Shown: one piece after another, positions 1 through 5,105 of the stretch
Position numbering within the stretch: position 1 is the first letter of the stretch
Layout: the number at the start of each line of letters is the position of its first letter
Assembly (NCBI GenBank): GCA_003105285.1
Contig: PQAN01000362.1
Coordinates: 1-5,105, forward strand
Origin: Methylocystaceae bacterium
GTDB lineage: Bacteria; Pseudomonadota; Alphaproteobacteria; Rhizobiales; Beijerinckiaceae
Length of the DNA: 5,105 nt
Direction of reading: 5' to 3'
Program-made: the position numbers and the translations under genes
The notes under the pieces: generated by a model
Told to the model about the DNA's origin: nothing
Databases searched by the model: none
The model's input: the letters and a program-made list of their open reading frames with translations, nothing else

Positions 1-3000
1 GGCGACGACGTCGGCGTCGGGGAATTGGCGACGCGCCTTTCGGGCTCTTCGGATGTCTTCTCGAGCCGCCGGCGCCCGTCGCGCGGCGTCAATTTCGTCA
101 CGGCGCACGATGGCTTCACGCTCGCCGATCTCGTCTCTTACGAGCGCAAGCACAATGAGGCGAATGGCGAGAACAATCGCGACGGAACCAACGACAATCA
201 TTCCTGGAACAATGGCGTCGAGGGAGAGCGCGCGGACGCTCTCGTCATCGCCGCGCGCCGGCGCGACCAGCGCAATCTGCTCGCGACGCTGCTGCTGTCG
301 CGCGGGACGCCCATGCTCTCGATGGGCGCGGAGATCGGCCATTCGCAGAGCGGCAACAACAACGCCTATGCGCAGGACAATGCGCTCGCCTGGATCGATT
401 GGGAACAGGCGGACGCCTCTCTGATCGATTTCACGGCGCGGCTCGTCGCCTTTCGCAAAGCCTCCGCCGCCGCGCCGCACGACCGCTTCTGCGATGGCGA
501 AGCCGTCGATGCGACGCTCATTCCGGATGTCGAGTGGCGGCGGGAGGACGGCGCGCCGATGGAGGCCGCCGACTGGAGCGATCCCTGCCGCCGCACATTG
601 GTCGCGAGCTTCTATACGGCCGCCGAAAACGAGCGCGAGGCCGACCGCGTCGCTCTCGTTTTCCATGCGGGACGCGAGCCGATCGATGTCGCCTTGCCGC
701 CGCCGCGCGACGGATTCGATTGGAGCATGGCGTTGGATACGGCGCGCGACGAACGAGACGCGTCCGTCGCGGCCTTCGCAGGCCATGATGTCATGCGGAT
801 GGCCGGCCGCTCCGTCGTCGCTCTGCGCGAGGAGCGCGCGCGCGTCCAGCGTCGCGGAGAAGCGATTTCGGCGGAACTGCTCTTCAGGCTCGCAAACGCC
901 GCCGGCGTCGAGACGCGCTGGTTCGACATCGGCGGCGCCGAGCATGTCGTTCCCCGAGAGACGATCTCGCAGCTATTGCGGCGGATGGGCCTGCCGGCGG
1001 AGAGCCTCGCGCAAGGCCGCGAGTCGCTCTCGCGTCTCGCGGAGGTAAGGGATCGTCGCACGGCGCCGCAGAGTCTGCTGTTTCGCGACGGCGAGCCGAT
1101 CGCGCTGCGTCTCGCGCGCGTCGACGGACGCTCGGCGACGGGACTGACGATCCTGCGTGAGGATGGAACCGAGCAGCGCGTCCGATTGCGCGCGGATGAC
1201 GTCGTCGCTTCGTCCTGGCGCGGCGTCGACGGACGCGAGGTCGAGGGCGCGCTGGCGCGTTTGCCCGCGCAGCCGCTCGGGCGCCATCGCATCATTGTCG
1301 ACGGCGCCGAAGAGGATTTCTGCCGCCTCACCATCGTTCCGCCGCGCTGCTACACGCCGCCGGAGTTCGCCGAGGGACGGCGCGCCTCTGGTCTTGCGGC
1401 GCAGCTCTATTCGTTGCGGCGGGCGGGCGATCAAGGCGTCGGCGATTTCACGACGCTGTCCGAGCTCTCGCAAAGAGCGGCGCGAGACGGTGCGGCGCTC
1501 GTCGCCATCAATCCGCTCCACGCTTTGTTTCCGCGCGATCGCGAACGAACCAGTCCCTATTATCCGTCCGACCGGCGCTTTCTCGATTCCCTTTATCTCG
1601 ATCTCGCGCGGCTCGACGAGATCGTCGGCGCGGAGAGTCTGCGCGCTGCGCTCGAGGGGGAAACGGCGTCGATCGAAATCTTGGCGGTCGCACGGGAAGT
1701 GGACTATGACGGCGTCCATGCGGTCAAGCAGCGCGTGCTGGAGCGCGTGTTCAACGCGTTCGAGGAATTTGCGCGGCGGCGTCCAGAGGCGCCGATGGTT
1801 GCGGAGTTTTCGAGCTTCGTCTCGGAAGGAGGAGCGTCCTTGCGCCGTTTCGCCTGTTTCGAGGCGATCGGCGAGACCGCCGCCCGGCCGTGGCCCCTGT
1901 GGCCGGCCGGTTTGCGCGAGGCGCGGCTCGACGCGCTCGAAGCCTTCGCCGAGGCCCATGGGGAGCGGCTGCGCTTCCATTCCTTTCTGCAATGGCTGTG
2001 CGACCGGCAATTGGGCCAAGCGGCGCGAGAGGCGGCGAAGGCGGGGCTCGCGCTCGGACTCTGCCGCGATCTCGCCGTCGGCTCGGCGCCCGACGGCGCG
2101 GAGAGTTGGAGCGAAGCCGAGCAATTTCTCGCCGGCTTCTCGATCGGCGCGCCGCCCGATCCGTTCAGCCGCGAAGGGCAGGTCTGGGGCCTGCCGGCGC
2201 CGAACCCCCTCGTCCGCGCCGCGAACGGCCACGCGGCTTTCGCCGAATTGCTGAGGGCCAATATGCGCCATGCGGGGGCGCTGCGGATCGATCATGTGAT
2301 GGCTCTGTCGCGGCTTTTCGTCGTGCCGGAGGGCGCGAAGGCGGCCGAAGGCGCCTATCTGTCCTTTCCGGCCGACGAGCTCGTCGGCCAACTCGCGCTC
2401 GAGAGCGCGCGGGCGCGTTGCGTCGTCGTCGGCGAGGACCTCGGCACTGTGCCCGAGGGGCTGCGCGACAGGCTCGGCGCCGCCGACGTGCTGAGCTACC
2501 GCGTGCTGTGGTTCGAGCGCGCCGGAAACGGGTTCTTGTCGCCGAGCCTCTATGCGCGCAAGGCCATGGCCTGCGTCTCGACCCACGACCTGCCGACGCT
2601 GAAAGGCTGGTGGCTCGGCGCGGACATCGCAGAACGCGCGGCGCTCGGCCTCTCGACGCCGCAGGCGGCGCGAGAGGCGGTCGAGGCGCGTCGGCGAGAG
2701 AAGAGGGAACTGCTCGACGCCTTGCGCGCCCGAGGCCTGCTTCCCGAAAACGTCGACGAGCATGCGCCGTTCGGCGCCGCGCTGGCCGGCGCCGTCCATG
2801 CCTTCGTCGCCGGTTCGCCTTCGTTCTTGACGATGGCGCAAATCGATGATCTGGCGGGGGAGGAGACGGCGGTCAATCTGCCCGGGACGGATCGCGAGCG
2901 CGTAAATTGGCGCCGCAAGCTCGGGGGAACGATCGCACAGATATTCGAAAGCGAAACCGCTCGCGCGGTTCGGGCGGCGCTTTGCCGCAATCTGGACCAG

Positions 3001-3054
3001 ATTGCGTCGCCAAACTGCGCGCGGGAAGGTGGGAATTCGGCGGACCCTGCGTAG
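1..3054 (+). CDS. glgX-malQ: GlgX-MalQ fusion: glycogen debranching enzyme / 4-alpha-glucanotransferase (5' end missing)
   Basis: The frame is open from base 1, so the true start lies upstream, and it ends at TAG 3052-3054. Codons up to about nt 830 are the GlgX C-terminal part. Seen there are NFVTAHDGFTL (91-123), whose Asp at 109-111 matches the third catalytic Asp of GH13 isoamylase-type enzymes, then HNEANGENNRDG (151-186), the GTPML...NNNAYAQDN block and WIDW (391-402), and a beta-rich C-terminal domain ending near MAGRSVVAL. The other two GlgX catalytic residues lie outside the window. From about nt 865 to the end is a GH77 MalQ of about 730 residues, a normal length for the bacterial enzyme. 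Seen are LYSLRR...GVGDF (1408-1449), SPYYPSDRR (1552-1578), WGLP (2185-2196), the nucleophile Asp in RIDHVM (2290-2292), the acid/base Glu in GEDLGTVP (2434-2436), the third Asp in THDLPT (2587-2589) and NLPGT (2875-2889). By family knowledge, GlgX hydrolyses alpha-1,6 branches of phosphorylase limit dextrins and MalQ transfers glucan segments among the released maltodextrins. Both are cytoplasmic. That the two act in sequence in one chain is inference. All MalQ catalytic residues are intact, with no frameshift or stop at the joint. Confidence 0.94.
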   Translation, partial: GDDVGVGELATRLSGSSDVFSSRRRPSRGVNFVTAHDGFTLADLVSYERKHNEANGENNRDGTNDNHSWNNGVEGERADALVIAARRRDQRNLLATLLLSRGTPMLSMGAEIGHSQSGNNNAYAQDNALAWIDWEQADASLIDFTARLVAFRKASAAAPHDRFCDGEAVDATLIPDVEWRREDGAPMEAADWSDPCRRTLVASFYTAAENEREADRVALVFHAGREPIDVALPPPRDGFDWSMALDTARDERDASVAAFAGHDVMRMAGRSVVALREERARVQRRGEAISAELLFRLANAAGVETRWFDIGGAEHVVPRETISQLLRRMGLPAESLAQGRESLSRLAEVRDRRTAPQSLLFRDGEPIALRLARVDGRSATGLTILREDGTEQRVRLRADDVVASSWRGVDGREVEGALARLPAQPLGRHRIIVDGAEEDFCRLTIVPPRCYTPPEFAEGRRASGLAAQLYSLRRAGDQGVGDFTTLSELSQRAARDGAALVAINPLHALFPRDRERTSPYYPSDRRFLDSLYLDLARLDEIVGAESLRAALEGETASIEILAVAREVDYDGVHAVKQRVLERVFNAFEEFARRRPEAPMVAEFSSFVSEGGASLRRFACFEAIGETAARPWPLWPAGLREARLDALEAFAEAHGERLRFHSFLQWLCDRQLGQAAREAAKAGLALGLCRDLAVGSAPDGAESWSEAEQFLAGFSIGAPPDPFSREGQVWGLPAPNPLVRAANGHAAFAELLRANMRHAGALRIDHVMALSRLFVVPEGAKAAEGAYLSFPADELVGQLALESARARCVVVGEDLGTVPEGLRDRLGAADVLSYRVLWFERAGNGFLSPSLYARKAMACVSTHDLPTLKGWWLGADIAERAALGLSTPQAAREAVEARRREKRELLDALRARGLLPENVDEHAPFGAALAGAVHAFVAGSPSFLTMAQIDDLAGEETAVNLPGTDRERVNWRRKLGGTIAQIFESETARAVRAALCRNLDQIASPNCAREGGNSADPA

Positions 3055-3118
3055 TCTCGGCGGCGCGGGAGCTTTTGTTTCGTTCATAGTCGCCCTCGCG
3101 GGCGAGCGGCGGAGATAG
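3055..3118 (+). other. Intergenic gap between glgX-malQ and envC, with a small GC hairpin
   Basis: This 64-base spacer is the only non-coding stretch in the window. Bases 3071-3090 are markedly T-rich for this GC-rich DNA. They are followed by a perfect 5-bp inverted repeat, CGCCC (3091-3095) and GGGCG (3100-3104), around a TCGC loop. The T-rich run lies before the hairpin and no T-tract follows it, so it does not have the shape of an intrinsic terminator on the + strand. Read on the other strand, the hairpin is followed by an A-rich run, so it is not one there either. No clear sigma-70 -35/-10 pair was seen. The AT-rich patch could be part of a promoter for envC, or transcription may read through from glgX-malQ. 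The sequence does not decide this. Confidence 0.3.
3111..3118 (+). promoter_or_regulatory. Ribosome-binding site for envC
   Basis: GGAG at 3111-3114 lies 4 bases before ATG 3119, which is rather close. A second candidate, GGAAGG at 3133-3138, sits 4 bases before the in-frame ATG at 3143. The two sites are of similar quality, so the start is uncertain by eight codons. A TAG at 3116-3118 lies in frame just before ATG 3119, so the gene cannot start further upstream. Confidence 0.5.
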
Positions 3119-4510
3119 ATGCGGTTTCTGGCGGAAGGCGACATGGTCGATGAAAGGCGCGTCTCGACGGCGGCAATCTGTCTCGTCGTGACCGCTCTGG
3201 CCGGCGCCGCCGCAGCCGAGCAGCCCAAACCCAAGGCGATCGTCGGCGAGCCGGCGCCACGCTCGGAAGACTCACCCGACCTCTCGGGAAAGCGCTTCGA
3301 GCTGCGCGGCCTAGAGGATACGATGAGCGTCTCCTCCGAGCAGAGGCGCAAGATGGAGGCCGAGATCGCGTCGCTGCGGGCCGACCGCGCGCGGCTCAAT
3401 CAGGCGCTCATCGACGCCGTCGAGCGCGTCGGCGCCATCGAAAAGCGCGCGGCGGAGCTCGAAACCAGGCTCGCGGCTTCGACGGGCGGCGAAGAGGCGC
3501 TGGTCAAGTCGCTGGAGAGCCGTCGAGCGCTGATCGGCGAAGTTCTGCTGGTGCTGCAGCGCATGGGACGGAGGCCGCCGCCGGCGCTGCTGGTGCGCCC
3601 GGAAGACATTCTCGAAGGAATTCGCTCTTCCATGCTGCTGGGTTCGGTCCTTCCGCAGATGCGGGCGGAGACGGAGGCGCTCAAGGCCGATCTTCTCGAA
3701 CTGGTCGCGGTGCGCGACCGGATAAGGACGGAGAAGGCAGATCTCGCGCGCGAGCTGCAGGAGTTGAACGAGCAGCGAGCGCATCTTTCGGCGCTGATCG
3801 AAGCGCGGCAGAAGGCGCTTCTCCTGGCGCAGAGCGCGCTCGATTTCGAGGCCGAGCGCGCCCGCTCGCTCGCCGCCAAGACGACCAGCCTGAAGGATTT
3901 GATCGGCCGGATGGAGGCGGAGGTCGAGGCGGCGCGGCGCGCGGCCGAAGCGGCCCGCTTGGCGGATGCGGCGCGCGAGGCGGCCGACGCCGCCTTGTCG
4001 CAGGAGAGCCGCGCCAAGGCGCTCGCCGCGCCGTTCAAGGACGCCGCCCGCCTCGCGCCCGCGGTCTCCTTCTCCGATCTCAAGGGGCGGCTGCGGCTGC
4101 CGGCGACGGGCGCGATCGTCAAACGCTTCGGCGCGCCCGACGGCTCGGGCTCGACCGAGAAAGGCGTCTCGATCGCCGTGCGGGAGAACGGGGTCGTCGC
4201 CGCGCCCTGCGACGGATGGGTGCTCTTTTCAGACACATACCGGAGCTACGGACAACTCTTGATCATCAACGCCGGCGGCGGTTATTATGTCGTCCTGGCC
4301 GGCATGAATCACATTACCGTCGACGTCGGGCAATTCGTTCTGGCGGGTGAACCGGTGGCGAGCATGGGCGACGGCGCCGTCAGGACCGCGGCGGCCATTG
4401 CTATCGGCGCGAAACAGCCCATTCTCTATGTCGAGTTTCGCAAAGACGGGACGTCCATCGATCCGGGCCCATGGTGGGCGAAACCGGAAATTCAGAAGGT
4501 TGGCGGATGA
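3119..4510 (+). CDS. envC: EnvC-like murein hydrolase activator with degenerate LytM (M23) domain
   Basis: This encodes 463 residues from ATG 3119, or 455 from ATG 3143. The N-terminus has an Arg pair, a hydrophobic stretch (about residues 15-29) and an AAAA-E boundary near residues 30-34, which fits a Sec signal peptide and a periplasmic protein. Long charged heptad-like helices fill about residues 62-135 and 180-300. They are broken by a conserved-looking segment (LQRMGRRPPPALLVRPEDIL, about 145-164) typical of EnvC relatives. Residues about 320-455 form a LytM/peptidase M23 fold. All four zinc-ligand positions appear replaced: EKGVS where active enzymes have HxGxD (Glu347, Ser351), Gly395 where the third ligand is expected, and LYVEF where they have LHFE (Tyr437). 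By family knowledge, E. coli EnvC has a similarly degenerate domain and works by activating AmiA/AmiB amidases at the septum rather than cutting peptidoglycan. An amidase-activator role here is inferred; the partner is not in the window. The 4-base overlap with ctpA implies a shared operon. A cleaving M23 endopeptidase is unlikely given the missing ligands. Confidence 0.92.
   Translation: MRFLAEGDMVDERRVSTAAICLVVTALAGAAAAEQPKPKAIVGEPAPRSEDSPDLSGKRFELRGLEDTMSVSSEQRRKMEAEIASLRADRARLNQALIDAVERVGAIEKRAAELETRLAASTGGEEALVKSLESRRALIGEVLLVLQRMGRRPPPALLVRPEDILEGIRSSMLLGSVLPQMRAETEALKADLLELVAVRDRIRTEKADLARELQELNEQRAHLSALIEARQKALLLAQSALDFEAERARSLAAKTTSLKDLIGRMEAEVEAARRAAEAARLADAAREAADAALSQESRAKALAAPFKDAARLAPAVSFSDLKGRLRLPATGAIVKRFGAPDGSGSTEKGVSIAVRENGVVAAPCDGWVLFSDTYRSYGQLLIINAGGGYYVVLAGMNHITVDVGQFVLAGEPVASMGDGAVRTAAAIAIGAKQPILYVEFRKDGTSIDPGPWWAKPEIQKVGG
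4494..4499 (+). promoter_or_regulatory. Ribosome-binding site for ctpA, inside the end of envC
   Basis: AGAAGG lies 7 bases before ATG 4507, a good spacing, and 10 bases before the adjacent in-frame ATG at 4510. This favours 4507 as the ctpA start. Because the site lies within the last codons of envC, ribosomes finishing envC would pass directly over it, consistent with translational coupling. Confidence 0.6.
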
Positions 4511-5105
4511 TGCGCAAGGCCTCATTGATCATTACGGGTATCGTCATCGGGGCGGGATGCGCCACGCTGGGCCAGCAGGCGCGCGTGCTGGTCGGCTCTC
4601 CCGCCCTCGCCGCCGCCGCCGATACCTACAAGAATTTGAGCCTGTTCGGCGACGTCTTCGACAAGGTCCGCGCCGATTACGTCGAGAAGCCCGACGAGCA
4701 GAAGCTGGTCGAATCCGCGATCAACGGAATGCTGACCTCGCTCGACCCGCATTCGAGCTATCTCGACGCCAAGGGCTTCAAGGACATGCGGACCCAGACC
4801 GAAGGCAAGTTCGGCGGGCTCGGCATCGAGGTGACGCAGGAAGAGGGCCTCGTGAAGGTGGTGACGCCCATCGACGACACGCCCGCCTCGCGCGCCGGGA
4901 TTTTGTCCGGCGATCTCATCTTCGCGATCGATGACGAGAATGTGCAGGGCCTGACGCTCAACCAAGCCGTCGACAAGATGCGCGGCGCGATCAACACGCC
5001 CGTCAGGCTGACGATCCTGCGCGGCAAGGACAAGGACAAGATCGAGGTCAAACTCGTCAGGGCCGAGATCCACATCAAGTCCGTGCGCTCGCACAAGCAG
5101 GACGA
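4507..5105 (+). CDS. ctpA: Carboxy-terminal processing protease CtpA, S41 family (3' end missing)
   Basis: The frame starts at ATG 4507 (a second ATG follows at once at 4510) and runs open off the right edge, giving 199 complete codons. The N-terminus (MMRKASLIITGIVIGAG) followed by a hydrophobic region and ALAAAA-D near residues 33-38 fits a Sec signal peptide or signal anchor, placing the protease in the periplasm. Next comes the helical N-terminal region of C-terminal processing peptidases (about residues 40-95, with FDKVRADYVE and MLTSLDPHSSYLD). Then comes a PDZ domain (about 100-185) with the carboxylate-binding loop FGGLGIEV (nt 4810-4833) and the TPASRAGILSGDLI segment. The Ser/Lys catalytic dyad of S41 enzymes would lie downstream and cannot be checked. 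By family knowledge, these proteases recognise C-termini through the PDZ domain and trim or degrade envelope proteins, in several bacteria including peptidoglycan hydrolases. The 4-base ATGA overlap with envC suggests co-expression. Control of the same cell-wall machinery is inference. Confidence 0.94.
   Translation, partial: MMRKASLIITGIVIGAGCATLGQQARVLVGSPALAAAADTYKNLSLFGDVFDKVRADYVEKPDEQKLVESAINGMLTSLDPHSSYLDAKGFKDMRTQTEGKFGGLGIEVTQEEGLVKVVTPIDDTPASRAGILSGDLIFAIDDENVQGLTLNQAVDKMRGAINTPVRLTILRGKDKDKIEVKLVRAEIHIKSVRSHKQD

Noticed and set aside
25..3054. A gene starting at TTG 25
   Set aside because: The frame is open from base 1, and the codons before TTG continue the GlgX sequence. The TTG is an internal Leu in the conserved GELATRL context.
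3091..3104. Intrinsic terminator after glgX-malQ
   Set aside because: The stem is only 5 bp and no T-tract follows it; the T-rich bases lie before the hairpin.
973..3399. An 808-codon open frame on the - strand, antisense to malQ and running across the gap into envC
   Set aside because: Its translation is rich in Arg, Ala and Ser with no recognisable domain. It lies opposite clear conserved genes. Long antisense open frames are expected in GC-rich DNA where stop codons are rare.
4540..4563. Lipoprotein signal (lipobox) at Cys18 of CtpA
   Set aside because: The residues before Cys are G-A-G. Position -3 is Gly instead of Leu/Val/Ile, and a normal signal peptidase I-type AAAA-D boundary follows further on.
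4522..5094. A 190-codon open frame on the - strand opposite ctpA
   Set aside because: It is complementary to a well-supported S41 protease frame, has no recognisable motif of its own, and is readily explained by high GC.

Overview
The window looks like ordinary chromosomal DNA from a high-GC alphaproteobacterium. It holds three genes, all on the + strand and tightly packed. High GC, heavy use of GCG/CGC/GCC codons, and an EnvC-like protein directly followed by a CtpA-type S41 protease all point to Hyphomicrobiales (Rhizobiales). A Methylocystaceae or Beijerinckiaceae-type genome is a reasonable guess, but it is inferred from style and gene order and was not tested by a search.

Positions 1-3054 are the 3' part of a very long reading frame that is already open at the first base. 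Its first ~280 codons are the C-terminal part of the glycogen debranching enzyme GlgX. Without a stop codon the frame continues into an essentially full-length 4-alpha-glucanotransferase (MalQ, amylomaltase). The product is therefore a GlgX-MalQ fusion. One half would remove alpha-1,6 branches from glycogen limit dextrins, and the other would disproportionate the short maltodextrins released.

After a 64-base gap come envC (3119-4510) and ctpA (4507 to the window edge). envC encodes an exported coiled-coil protein with a degenerate, zinc-ligand-less LytM domain, which is expected to activate peptidoglycan amidases during cell division. ctpA encodes an exported carboxy-terminal processing protease; only its signal peptide, N-terminal helical region and PDZ domain fall in the window. 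The two overlap by 4 bases (ATGA) and are almost certainly translationally coupled in a cell-envelope operon.

I found no RNA genes, mobile elements, CRISPR arrays, attachment sites or convincing terminators. No gene-free stretch exceeds 64 bases. I do not see an undescribed system. The observations most worth checking are the GlgX-MalQ fusion, including what looks like a fossil ribosome-binding site at the joint, and the complete loss of zinc ligands in the LytM domain.
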